This document shows positions 44,086 through 54,828 of a stretch of 64,000 nucleotides of DNA, piece by piece. The notes below the pieces were generated by a model that searched no databases, had not been told where the DNA came from, and saw only the letters and a list, made by a program, of their open reading frames with translations. The DNA comes from Bradyrhizobium lablabi. Its GTDB lineage: Bacteria > Pseudomonadota > Alphaproteobacteria > Rhizobiales > Xanthobacteraceae. How positions within the stretch are numbered: position 1 is the stretch's first letter; every line of letters starts with the position of its first letter. The stretch lies in the NCBI RefSeq assembly GCF_018129385.1, contig NZ_JAFCLN010000003.1, positions 463,501-527,500 on the forward strand, given 5' to 3'. Both the position numbers and the translations under genes were made by a program.

Positions 44086-45024
44086 CTACCAGACCATAGG
44101 AGCAATGGCGCGGACGACGACCTCGAGCAGGAGGACGGCAAACAGCGCGAACAGATAAAGAATGGAGAAAGCAAACAGCCGGCGGGTGGCGCGCGAAGCC
44201 TCGATACCCTCGCGGTGGCGATAGACGTTGATCGAAAGCCACAGCATGCCGGCGCCGAGCACCAGCGAGGTGACGCCGTAGGCTGCGCCAAAATAGCCGA
44301 GCGGCCACGGCGCCAGTGCAATCGCGACCAGCACGATGGTGTAGAGCAGGATCTGCAACCGTGTCGCGTCGGGACCGGCGACGACGGGGAGCATCGGCAC
44401 GCCGGCGCGGGCATAGTCGTCGCTGCGGAACAGCGCCAGCGCCCAGAAATGCGGCGGGGTCCAGAAGAAGATGATGAGGAACAGCAGCAGCGGCTCGACC
44501 GACAGCGAGCCGGTCGCCGCCGCCCAGGCCACCACCGGCGGCAGCGCGCCGGCGGCGCCGCCGATCACGATGTTCTGCGCGGTCCAGCGCTTCAGCCAGA
44601 TCGTATAGACCACGGCATAGAAGAAGATGGTGAAGGCGAGCAGCGCGCCGGCGACCCAGTTCACCAAAATGCCGAGCGTCATCACCGAGAAGAAGGCGAG
44701 CGTGATGCCGAAAGCGGCCGCCTCCCCTTGCGTGATCTTGCCGCGCGGAATCGGCCGGTTGGCGGTGCGCGTCATCAGCGCGTCGATGTCGTGCTCATAG
44801 GCCATGTTCAGCGCACCGGAGGCGCCGGCGCCAACGGCGATGCAGAGGATCGACGTGAAGGCCAGCACCGGGTGCACATGCACCGGAGCGATCATCAGGC
44901 CGACCAGCGCGGTGAAGATCACGAGCGACATCACCCGCGGCTTCAACAGCGCGATGTAGTCGCCGACCTCGGCCTCGGAAATCCGGGGGCTCAGATCGAT
45001 GGCGTTGTGATCGACAACCGACAA
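44086..45024 (-). CDS. ctaB: protohaem IX farnesyltransferase
   Basis: 312 residues, nine-helix prenyltransferase that turns haem b into haem o. The conserved Asp-rich motif appears as [20 protein letters not shown]; a second is in [18 protein letters not shown] at 45024 is the family start. Between ctaD and the CoxF-like gene. Confidence 0.96.
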   Translation of the reverse strand: MSVVDHNAIDLSPRISEAEVGDYIALLKPRVMSLVIFTALVGLMIAPVHVHPVLAFTSILCIAVGAGASGALNMAYEHDIDALMTRTANRPIPRGKITQGEAAAFGITLAFFSVMTLGILVNWVAGALLAFTIFFYAVVYTIWLKRWTAQNIVIGGAAGALPPVVAWAAATGSLSVEPLLLFLIIFFWTPPHFWALALFRSDDYARAGVPMLPVVAGPDATRLQILLYTIVLVAIALAPWPLGYFGAAYGVTSLVLGAGMLWLSINVYRHREGIEASRATRRLFAFSILYLFALFAVLLLEVVVRAIAPMVW

Positions 45025-45060
45025 GACAGGTCTCGCTAGCTAATTACGCTTGGGAAACGA

Positions 45061-45089
45061 GCGAGCCGCGCTTTTGGGGCGCGGCTCGC
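45061..45089 (-). terminator. hairpin between ctaD and ctaB
   Basis: GCGAGCCGCGC (45061-45071) and GCGCGGCTCGC (45079-45089) with a short loop. On the minus strand it is followed only by CGTTTCCC, so it is probably an attenuator or mRNA-processing hairpin rather than a full terminator. Confidence 0.5.
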
Positions 45090-45097
45090 GGATTTGA

Positions 45098-46780
<1,683 letters not shown>

Positions 46781-46804
46781 TTAGCTGCGCGAAGCCTTGA
46801 AGGC

Positions 46805-47641
46805 TTACTGCGCAACCGCGCCGCCAGCCGAGGCAAACGTGCTGCCCGGGTTGGTCGCAAATTTCTTCTTCGCCCCTTCGACCCATTCGGCGAATTCCTG
46901 GTCAGAGACCACGCGCACCGCGATCGGCATGAAGGCGTGGTCCTTGCCGCACAGTTCCGAGCACTGGCCGTAATACATGCCGGTCCTGGTGGCCTTGAAC
47001 CAGGTCTCGTTCAGGCGGCCGGGGATCGAGTCGATCTTGATGCCGAAGGCCGGCACCGCAAAAGCGTGAATCACGTCGGCGCCGGTGGTCTGGACGCGGA
47101 TGATCTTGTTGACCGGAACGACCATCTCATTGTCGACGCCGAGCAGGCGCGGCTGCTTGTCGGCCACCAGCAGCGAATCGAACTCGAACTTGCCGTTATC
47201 CGGGTACGAATAGCTCCAGTACCACTGCTTGCCGGTGACCTTCACGGTGAGGTCCGCCTTCGGTATGTCGAGCTGGAGAAACAGGAGGCGGAACGAGGGC
47301 ACCGCGATGCCGACCAGGATAAGCACCGGAATCAGCGTCCAGGCCACTTCGATCAGGGTGTTATGCGTGGTCCTGGAGGGAACCGGGTTGGTCCGCGCAT
47401 TGAACTTGACCACCACGATGACCAGCAGCGCCAGCACGAACAGCGTGATGACGGTGATCAGCACCAGCAGGAAGTTATGGAACCAGACGATGTTCTCCAT
47501 CACCGGGGTCGCCGCTTCCTGTAGCGTCATCTCCCACGGCTTCGGCTGACCTGCAAAAGCCGCCCCGCCGGCGATCAGCGCGGCGCCAGCCGCCGCCAAA
47601 CCCAGCAAACCCCGGCCAATGTGGCCCATCGACATCTTCAT
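46805..47641 (-). CDS. ctaC: cytochrome c oxidase subunit II
   Basis: 278 residues. Signal peptide (MKMSMGHIGRGLLGLAAAGA...AFA), two membrane helices (about 48-70 and 92-113) and the periplasmic CuA domain: VTGKQWYWSYSYPD, DVIHAFAVPAFGIKIDSIPG, and YYGQCSELCGKDHAFMPI with its Cys/Cys/His/Met ligands. It accepts electrons from cytochrome c. ATG at 47641 gives the family length. It is the first gene of the cluster. Confidence 0.97.
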   Translation of the reverse strand: MKMSMGHIGRGLLGLAAAGAALIAGGAAFAGQPKPWEMTLQEAATPVMENIVWFHNFLLVLITVITLFVLALLVIVVVKFNARTNPVPSRTTHNTLIEVAWTLIPVLILVGIAVPSFRLLFLQLDIPKADLTVKVTGKQWYWSYSYPDNGKFEFDSLLVADKQPRLLGVDNEMVVPVNKIIRVQTTGADVIHAFAVPAFGIKIDSIPGRLNETWFKATRTGMYYGQCSELCGKDHAFMPIAVRVVSDQEFAEWVEGAKKKFATNPGSTFASAGGAVAQ

Positions 47642-48154
47642 GCCGTTCGCTCTCCCATCAAAAATCCCCAAAGCATGGCGCCGGATGGCTGCCTGCTGCC
47701 CGACCCGCTCCTGACAAACGGCCTTGGGGGAGTACTTTGGGAAGTACCTTAGAACCACCGGGGCCTGATCGCTAGAATGCGTCCAAATCCAGCCTCTCAA
47801 ACCATAATTCCGGGGCTCTCGCAATGCAGTAGTAGAGCGTATTCGGAAGCCCTGCCCGCCGTCATGCGGATGTCAGAAATTCCCGAGAAATCAGGCATAA
47901 TCGCCGCTACGGCTTGCGTGCGGCGCTTGACAGCGGGATTGGCCACGCTACCCACAGGCAAGGCGTTCCACAGGAAGATGATTCGCCTGACGGAGCGGGG
48001 TGACCGGCGCGGGAATTGCTTGACGTCCGCAGGGAGAACGGCCTTCAAGGTGCCGTCATTTCGGTACTCAGTGGCCGTGTTGTGACGGATTATTGACCGG
48101 TTTTGCCGCCGGAATCCGGCAGCGAGGCCCGGAAAAATCAGAGGATCGACCCGG
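47642..48154. other. intergenic stretch upstream of ctaC and ialB
   Basis: 513 bp divergent region. It must hold the promoters of the cta cluster and of ialB. The TTGACA at 47928 is followed by no good -10 sequence. Frames here (for example 47777-48085) lack coding character. Confidence 0.4.
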
Positions 48155-48703
48155 ATGGGTTTCTTTCATCGTCAGGTGACATCGACCGCGAGCCGCGCGA
48201 GCGCCTTTGGCCGCCTCGCCGGCGGCCTTCTGGCCGCTGTCCTGTGGGCCGCCCTGCCCCAAGCCGCCCACGCGCAAGGCGCAGTCAAGTCAGTGCATGG
48301 CGACTGGCAGATCCGCTGCGACACCCCGCCGGGCGCCCAGGCCGAGCAATGCGCCCTGATCCAGAGCGTGGTGGCCGAGGACCGCTCCAACGCGGGTCTC
48401 ACCGTGATCCTGCTGAAAACCGCCGACCAGAAAAGCAAGCTGATGCGTGTGGTCGCCCCGCTCGGGGTGCTGCTGCCGTCCGGCCTTGGCCTCAAGCTCG
48501 ACAATCAGGACGTCGGCCGCGCCGGGTTCGTGCGCTGCCTGCCGAACGGCTGCGTCGCGGAGGTCGTGATGGACGACAAGCTGCTCGGGCAGCTCCGCAA
48601 CGCCAAGACCGCGACGTTCATCATCTTCGAGACACCGGAAGAGGGAATCGGGTTTCCGCTGAGCCTGAACGGGATCGGCGAAGGGTATGACAAGCTGCCG
48701 TGA
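48155..48703 (+). CDS. invasion-associated locus B family protein
   Basis: 182 residues. Signal peptide ends AAHAQG. The mature part has KSVHGDWQIRCDTPPGAQAE, QCALIQSVVAEDRSNAGLTV, GVLLPSGLGLKLDNQDV and FVRCLPNGCVAEVVMDD, the four-cysteine IalB pattern. Named after Bartonella IalB but found in most rhizobia; a periplasmic or outer-membrane-associated role in envelope stress or host contact is suggested, not proven. Confidence 0.9.
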   Translation: MGFFHRQVTSTASRASAFGRLAGGLLAAVLWAALPQAAHAQGAVKSVHGDWQIRCDTPPGAQAEQCALIQSVVAEDRSNAGLTVILLKTADQKSKLMRVVAPLGVLLPSGLGLKLDNQDVGRAGFVRCLPNGCVAEVVMDDKLLGQLRNAKTATFIIFETPEEGIGFPLSLNGIGEGYDKLP

Positions 48704-48753
48704 GGCTGCCTCGTCCGGATGCCTGCGTATTGATGGGGCGCAGCTCTATCCCC

Positions 48754-48842
48754 GTCATTGCGAGGAGCACTTGCGACGAAGCAATCCAGCTTTTTTGTTG
48801 CGACAAAGGAAGCTGGATTGCTTCGCTTCGCTCGCAATGATG
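48754..48842. repeat. palindromic repeat, family R2
   Basis: GTCATTGCGAGGAGC at the left, GCTCGCAATGATG at the right, with AAGCAATCCAGCTTT and AAGCTGGATTGCTTC pairing inside. A second copy is at 56093-56173. Confidence 0.8.
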
Positions 48843-48873
48843 GGTCGGCAACAGGGGCGCAACTCTCTTACCG

Positions 48874-49392
48874 TCAGCACGCGGAGCGAAGCGTCTGCAT
48901 GAGCGTCGCCATCAGGACCACGTTCTCAAAGGCGCCGTCGATCTGAACCGCGTCGCGCAATAGACCCTCGATCTCAAACCCAGCCTTCTTGTACAGCTCG
49001 ATCGCGTTCTTGTTGTTTTCGCGGACCGTCAATTCGATCCGATGAAAGCCAAAGGTGCGGGCGGCCACGAGGGTTCGGTCAAGCAATTGCCTGCCGATAC
49101 GCCTGCTTCGAAATTCCGGCAGCAAAGCGATTCCGAGAACGCCGCTGTGGGCATAGATCGGCCGCGCCTTGCGCGTCACGTCGCACCAGCCGACCACTTC
49201 GCCGGCCGACAAGGCGACCAATTGCGGATAGCCCTGTTCGATGTTGCCGAGGACGAAGCTCCGGGTCGCCTCGAGTGGCGGGGCTTCCAGAAATGCCAGA
49301 TAACGCCGCTCACGCGCGACGAAATCCAGGGCACGATGAAAGCTCTCGATATGGTCTTGCCTTATCGGAACTATTTCGACCGCGTCATCCAT
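48874..49392 (-). CDS. GNAT family acetyltransferase
   Basis: 172 residues. GVLGIALLPEFRSRRIGRQL is the acetyl-CoA site (R-S-R-R-I-G), with GFHRIELTVRENNKNAIELYKKAGFEIEG following (typical of RimI/YjaB-like enzymes). Substrate unknown. It is convergent with ialB and divergent from tldD. Confidence 0.9.
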   Translation of the reverse strand: MDDAVEIVPIRQDHIESFHRALDFVARERRYLAFLEAPPLEATRSFVLGNIEQGYPQLVALSAGEVVGWCDVTRKARPIYAHSGVLGIALLPEFRSRRIGRQLLDRTLVAARTFGFHRIELTVRENNKNAIELYKKAGFEIEGLLRDAVQIDGAFENVVLMATLMQTLRSAC

Positions 49393-49479
49393 CGTCTCGG
49401 CAACGTGTTGATTCCGCCCCTCGCAGAATGGCCCGGGAACAACTATCTTGCATTAACTCCTCAGACAACGGACCGATTG

Positions 49480-50904
49480 ATGACCAGCCCCGCTACAACC
49501 TCCCTGCTCGACCGCGCCCAGCTTGACCGCGATGCCGTCCGCCGCGAACTCGCGCGGGGGCTGGCGGGGGCTGATGATGGCGAACTGTTCCTGGAGTACG
49601 GGCAGACCGAAGCGCTGATGTTCGACAATGGGCGGCTGAAGCAGGCCACTTATGACACCTCGCAGGGGTTTGGCCTGCGCGCGGTGAAGGACGACGCGGT
49701 GGGGTATGCGCATTCCTCCGACGTGTCGCTGCCGGCGCTGATCCGGGCGGCGGATGCGGTGGCGGCGGTGCGCGGCGGCTATGCCGGTTCCTTTGCGGCG
49801 GCGCCGGCGCATACCAATGTGAAGCTGTATGGCGATGACAATCCGCTGGATGCGCCGGGGTTCGAATCCAAGGTGAAACTGCTGGCGGAGATCGACGCCT
49901 ATGTGCGTGACCGGGATCCGCGGGTGCGGCAGGTTACGGTAAGTTTAGGTGCGACCTGGCAGGTGGTGGAGATCGTCCGTCCCGACGGCGAGAGCTATCG
50001 CGACATCCGCCCGCTGGTGCGCGTCAACATTTCGGTGGTGGCCGGGCAAGGCGACCGGCAGGAGAGCGGCAGCCGCGGCTATGGCGGGCGCGAACCTTAC
50101 GCGCGCTTCATCGAGACAAAAGCCTGGCGCGAGGCGGCCGACGGCGCGCTGCGCGAGGCGCTGATCAACCTGGAATCGGTTCCCGCTCCGGCCGGCGAGA
50201 TGGACGTGGTGCTCGGCGCCGGCTGGCCCGGCGTGATGCTGCACGAGGCGGTCGGCCATGGGCTGGAGGGCGATTTCAACCGCAAGAAGACTTCTGCGTT
50301 TGCCGGGCTGATGGGCCAGCAGGTCGCGGCCAAGGGCGTCACCGTGGTGGATGACGGCACCATGGCGTCGCGGCGTGGTTCTCTTTCCATCGACGACGAG
50401 GGCACGCCGACCAACCGCACCGTGCTGATCGAGGACGGCATTCTGGTCGGCTACATGCAGGACCGGCAGAACGCGCGGCTGATGAACATGAAGCCGACCG
50501 GCAACGGCCGCCGCCAGGGCTATGCCCATGTGCCGATGCCGCGCATGACCAACACCTACATGCTGGCGGGCCAGCGCGATCCCGCCGAGATCATCGCCTC
50601 CGTCAAGAAGGGCGTCTATGCCGCCAATTTCGGCGGCGGCCAGGTCGACATCACCTCGGGCAAATATGTGTTCCAGTGCACCGAGGCTTACAAGATCGAG
50701 AACGGCAAGCTGGGCGCGCCGCTGAAGGGCGCGATGCTGATCGGCAACGGGCCGACCGATTTGCACCGCATCACCATGATCGGCAACGATCTGGCGCTCG
50801 ACACCGGCATCGGCACCTGCGGCAAGAACGGCCAGGGCGTGCCGGTCGGCGTCGGCCAGCCGACGCTGCGGATGGAGCGCATCACCGTGGGAGGGACGGG
50901 TTAG
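49480..50904 (+). CDS. tldD: metallopeptidase-like TldD
   Basis: 474 residues. The metal motif is HEAVGHGLEGDFN with SAFAGLMGQQVA and RRGSLSIDDEGTP following, then NTYMLAGQRDPAEIIAS and NFGGGQVDITSG. TldD with TldE/PmbA matures modified peptides and microcin-type RiPPs. ATG at 49480 gives the family length; upstream in-frame starts extend into the GNAT gene. Its 3' end overlaps the AAA-LRR gene by 23 bp (convergent). Confidence 0.94.
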   Translation: MTSPATTSLLDRAQLDRDAVRRELARGLAGADDGELFLEYGQTEALMFDNGRLKQATYDTSQGFGLRAVKDDAVGYAHSSDVSLPALIRAADAVAAVRGGYAGSFAAAPAHTNVKLYGDDNPLDAPGFESKVKLLAEIDAYVRDRDPRVRQVTVSLGATWQVVEIVRPDGESYRDIRPLVRVNISVVAGQGDRQESGSRGYGGREPYARFIETKAWREAADGALREALINLESVPAPAGEMDVVLGAGWPGVMLHEAVGHGLEGDFNRKKTSAFAGLMGQQVAAKGVTVVDDGTMASRRGSLSIDDEGTPTNRTVLIEDGILVGYMQDRQNARLMNMKPTGNGRRQGYAHVPMPRMTNTYMLAGQRDPAEIIASVKKGVYAANFGGGQVDITSGKYVFQCTEAYKIENGKLGAPLKGAMLIGNGPTDLHRITMIGNDLALDTGIGTCGKNGQGVPVGVGQPTLRMERITVGGTG

Positions 50905-53155
50905 GTCTTCCAGGATCGCCGGGAGTGATTGAAGTTTTATTTAGAATTTTCCGGAGCGCGCTCAACTGCTCCGGCGGAACCTTCGTCCTGCGGAGGTTGA
51001 GAATCTCAAGATACCGGAGGGACTGGAGCGGTTGCACATCGCGGACCTGCGTGTCGCTCAAATTGAGGTCCGTTAAATTTGTGAGATGCGCGAGCGGCGT
51101 GACATCCATGACCTGGGTCCCTTCGAGCCAAAGGATTCGCAAGTTCGCTAGATTGATGAGCGGTTTCAGGTCGGAAACCTGCGTTCCATCTAAATAGAGG
51201 TACTTCAAGTCAATGAGTCCTGAAAGTACTGACAAATCCGCGATACTTGTATTCGTAGCATCAAGCGTGCTGAGATTGCTAATGCCCGACAACGGCGAAA
51301 AGTTACTTACCTTTGTCCCTTGAAGGTCAAGCATGAACAGCGAAGTATTGCCTGATAACGGTTCCAGACTTTGAAGGGGCGTGTCAGCAGCATACAGGAT
51401 TTCAAGTTGCTGTATTTTGGCAAGCGGCCTCAAATCGGAGACTTTCGTACGTGAGATGTCGAGTTTTCGGAGCTGAGCGAGAGTCTCGAGCGGCGCAAGA
51501 TCGGAAATGTCCGCGTTCCCTATCGTGAGCTCGGTCAAAGATTTCAGCTTCTGAAGCGCGGCAATGCTTGTCAATGGTATCCGGTCGCGTTCCCAATTGA
51601 ACCGCGCGTATCCGATCTGTAGCTCTGTCAATAATGAGAGCCGTGCCAACGGATCGATATTGCTTATTTTCAAGCCCCGAATGTCGAGAAGACGCAATTG
51701 ATTTAACTCCCCAATCGGCGAAAGATCCGTCATTTCACCCCGAAAACCAAAGATTGGGCGATTATCCAAGTCCCTAGCGACCCTAGCGGGATCATCTTGC
51801 CCTATCTCGGTGACGGGGCGATCTAGCTGTTTCAGAATGGGCACGGCGCTTCTTATGAGATCCGGGGTCGCGCCATTGGGAAATGTTGCGCGCAGTCCTC
51901 CCGCTGTGCCGTCGGTTATCGATATCTTCAGGGCCGCAAGCTGCTCCAGCCGCTCGAGCTGGATCTGGTTCGGCTGAACGACAGTGACGTAGTACACCAC
52001 GCCTCCGCCCAGCAGCAGTAAGAACGCGACCGAAGCGGCAATGGCAAAATTCCTCGCGCGGCTCAGCGCGCGCTTCGGGCGCGTCCGCTGGACCCAGACA
52101 TTATCGAACAAGCGACAGTAAATCGGATTTCGGACGACAAGATTACCACTGTTGTCACGCTTGACGAGCCCGGAAAGCTTCAGTTCGGCACTTGCCAGTG
52201 TCGTCCGGTCGGGCACTTTCTCGCCGTTCAGGACCCTCGCGTACAAATCGATTGTCGCTGCCCCGTCCGACAGGCGATCTTCCAGAAATCGAAGGATTTG
52301 CTGGAAATGAACGTCGCTGCCCGCCTGTCCGAGATTTTCGTAAGCTTGCGTCACAAATCGATCGAAGGCATCGACATCGTCGATCCGTCGCTCCATCACG
52401 TCCAGGCAAAATTTCTGCGTGAGGTAAGGCTGTCCGCCGCTCCAATGCAGAATGCGATCGAGCAATCGGCTTGCTACTTTCTCAGTGGGGTTCAATACCG
52501 CGGTAAACGGCGAAAGATTATCGACCTTGCGGTCAAAGTCACGCAGCGTCAGCGGCGTGCCGACATTGTAAGCGGTGGTGCGGCGGTCCTGAATTAACTC
52601 GTTCGGCGTCGCGACGCCAAGCAGACAGAACGTGATGCGCCGATAAACCTCCACAATAGGCCGGTCGTTATACATGCCTCGGATAGCAGTGAAGAGGTCA
52701 TCGGTGTACGACAGCTTCAAGGTACTGTCGATTTCGTCCAGGAAGATGACGACGGGTTGCGTCGCCACTTGGCCGACGACGTCGCGGAAGAAGCGCATCA
52801 ATCGCTGATTGACCGTCTCCGTATCGTGGCGTTCCCACCAAGACTTCAAGTCCAGTTGCAATTCGAGTACGCGCGCGATCTTGCTCAGCAGGCCAAGACA
52901 AAAGACGTCGAGATTGGGCGGGGTGCCCAGCTCGGCCGCAAGATCGATCGTGACCGACTTGATACCTTTCTCGCTCAGCCGCTGGACGGCCCGCATCATC
53001 AGGCTCGACTTGCCCATCTGGCGCGAGCTCAGAACATTCACATACTCCGCCTGCTCCAGCAGCTCGAAGAATTTCTCGTCCTCGCGCCGCTCGATATAGA
53101 GATGCCGGCGCGAGTTCAGCGTACCGCCAGCCTGAAGCTGAAGCTCCTCGTTCAT
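50882..53155 (-). CDS. AAA-like (STAND-type) ATPase with a membrane span and leucine-rich repeats
   Basis: 757 residues from ATG at 53155. Residues about 1-350 are an AAA-like ATPase domain (AAA_35-type) with a P-loop SRQMGKSSLM (44-53), Walker B VVIFLDEIDS (135-144) and a winged-helix end (VVRNPIYCRLFD). After a basic stretch (RTRPKRALSRAR) comes one membrane helix (about 370-393), so by the positive-inside rule the rest is extracytoplasmic. Residues about 480-730 are eleven 22-residue leucine-rich repeats, as in LKYLYLDGTQVSDLKPLINL. It overlaps the TIR-AAA gene as ATGA and tldD by 23 bp. The sequence is visibly richer in A/T than its neighbours, suggesting transfer. Confidence 0.9.
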   Translation of the reverse strand: MNEELQLQAGGTLNSRRHLYIERREDEKFFELLEQAEYVNVLSSRQMGKSSLMMRAVQRLSEKGIKSVTIDLAAELGTPPNLDVFCLGLLSKIARVLELQLDLKSWWERHDTETVNQRLMRFFRDVVGQVATQPVVIFLDEIDSTLKLSYTDDLFTAIRGMYNDRPIVEVYRRITFCLLGVATPNELIQDRRTTAYNVGTPLTLRDFDRKVDNLSPFTAVLNPTEKVASRLLDRILHWSGGQPYLTQKFCLDVMERRIDDVDAFDRFVTQAYENLGQAGSDVHFQQILRFLEDRLSDGAATIDLYARVLNGEKVPDRTTLASAELKLSGLVKRDNSGNLVVRNPIYCRLFDNVWVQRTRPKRALSRARNFAIAASVAFLLLLGGGVVYYVTVVQPNQIQLERLEQLAALKISITDGTAGGLRATFPNGATPDLIRSAVPILKQLDRPVTEIGQDDPARVARDLDNRPIFGFRGEMTDLSPIGELNQLRLLDIRGLKISNIDPLARLSLLTELQIGYARFNWERDRIPLTSIAALQKLKSLTELTIGNADISDLAPLETLAQLRKLDISRTKVSDLRPLAKIQQLEILYAADTPLQSLEPLSGNTSLFMLDLQGTKVSNFSPLSGISNLSTLDATNTSIADLSVLSGLIDLKYLYLDGTQVSDLKPLINLANLRILWLEGTQVMDVTPLAHLTNLTDLNLSDTQVRDVQPLQSLRYLEILNLRRTKVPPEQLSALRKILNKTSITPGDPGRPNPSLPR

Positions 53156-54668
53156 TGAACCTGCCTGAAGAAGCGGCATAGAGCATGTTCGAGGGTGCGG
53201 CGTTCTTTCCCCTCCGCACGACAAGGCCCGCGGCGTGGAGCCGATAGAAAGTATCCATGTCCAGCTCGGTTGCCCTCGAAGCGACACTCCGCATCTTGCC
53301 GAGGAGCTCAGGCTGCCGCTGCAGCATGAATATTCTCGACCGCAAATGCTCGCCGAAGGGACCGTCCCCATTGGACGATTCCTCCATCAGCGTCTCAAAC
53401 GTGAGATCGGAGGAAACCAGTTTGTAGAAGGCAAGCCTCGTTAGGTACGGATGCCCTGACAGCAGTTCATGCAATTGATCCTGTTGGTCATCACTCAGCG
53501 GCCCACCATAGGCAATATTGATCTCGCGGACGTTCTGCTGCTCAAAGGGCTCTATTTCGATAGCGGGCGTCACGTTGAAAGGCGAGCGATCGGCCGCGGC
53601 GATTAGCATGAAAGGCTCGGTCGCGATTACCATTGCCAGGTCCACGTTCTCCCAAGCGGACATCGGCTGCGCACGCTCGTTGTGCCAGTGGCGCAGCATG
53701 CTGAAGAAATCGGCCTGGTAGGGGCGACCAAGAAGGCGGTCCACTTCGTCCATCGCGACGACCACCGGTACGCCCAGCGCCCTCAATATCCTGTCTTCGA
53801 CGAAGTAGGTGAAGTCGAGCTGGGTGGCGAAGGCGCCTGGAAGATCGACGTTCAGCCTGAAGGCACGGAGCATGATTTGGGCGATCCGCCGCAGCAGCGC
53901 CGGAAGCTCGGCAAGCTCGGCCTCCGAGAATGATTGAAAGTCAATGAAGGCAAACTGCTTGTCGGCTTGCTTGCAAGCGGCGAGGTACCGGATCAGCAGG
54001 CTGGATTTGCCCATCTGGCGAGCAGCCTTGATGACGATGGTTTGTCCGTTACCGGCCGCAATCTTGGCGATATTGTTGTCGGCGTCCCGGCGAACATAGA
54101 ACGCATCGTCAATCTTGATTGTGCCACCAGGCGGCAACAGCACGCGGGGATCCTCCGATGCCCGGGGGCGTGCAGGTGAAACGCCGGCATCCGGCAGTGA
54201 CGGCAATTCATCAAGACTGGGCGAACGCTTGGGATGGCCGGCGCCCGCCTCTTCTATGCCGACCTGAAGACCGGCCAAGACTTTCGCGGTGTCGACCTCG
54301 CCTTTCCAGCTCAGATACTGAATGCGGCTGAGATAGGCATCGAGCTCGTAGCCGAGCTCACCTGTGTAGTTCACACGGACCGGCAGAATGACCGGGCGGC
54401 CATCGCGCCGGCGCGCCTGACGGGCGAGCCGCACCTCTGCCTGCACCATCTCACTTTCGGCAGCAGCCTCCGAAAGCAGCACGATCAGGAAGTCGCACCA
54501 GCGAATGCGCTTGTCGATTTCGGCAACCCAGTCTGTGCCAACCCTCATATTGACGTCAATGAAGACATCATGGCCGGACGCAACGAGTGCATCGCGCAGC
54601 GCATGAGCAAGCCTCTCGTCCGCAGGAATGCTTCGCTTGTACGAAATAAAGAGCTTGGCGCCTGCCAT
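53152..54668 (-). CDS. TIR domain / AAA-like ATPase protein, frameshifted near its end
   Basis: About 505 residues when the frameshift is repaired. TIR domain at 5-100: AGAKLFISYKRS, DVFIDVNMRVGTDW, FLIVLLSEAAA and the Ser72-x-M-V-Q-A-Glu78 helix in which Glu78 sits where NAD-cleaving TIRs have their catalytic glutamate. A proline-rich linker follows, then an AAA-like ATPase with RQMGKSSL (217-224) and Walker B VVVAMDEVDRLL. As sequenced, the frame runs past this point through the next gene to 52698 without family character; adding one base in a GGGG run (53209-53212) yields the natural ending RFFRQVQ and a TGA overlapping the next ATG. ATG at 54668 is chosen over GTG 54692. Confidence 0.88.
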
Positions 54669-54703
54669 CTCGCCCTCAAAAAGTGCAGTCACCCAAAAAT
54701 GAA

Positions 54704-54731
54704 CTTATAGCAAATACAACCGTTTGGTGAA
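54704..54731 (-). promoter_or_regulatory. candidate promoter of the TIR/AAA/LRR operon
   Basis: On the minus strand TTCACC (54726-54731), a 16-bp spacer and TATAAG (54704-54709), about 36 bp before the TIR gene start. It is close to a sigma-70 consensus, unusual for this high-GC genome. Confidence 0.5.
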
Positions 54732-54828
54732 CATATTGCCACCCGAAACCACTTTGACGCAATGGTGTTCTGGACCTTGAGCCTCCCACTTACTATCTGC
54801 AAAGCGACTGCAGGAAAGGAGCCCGCCC

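Noticed and set aside
47777..48085. A 102-codon plus-strand frame in the ctaC-ialB gap
   Set aside because: No start site, no family and a composition unlike the real genes; the region is more likely regulatory.
52698..53151. The last 150 codons of the long TIR frame as sequenced
   Set aside because: They overlap the AAA-LRR gene in a different frame and are Arg/Gly/Ala-rich without family character; the frame is explained by a one-base slip.
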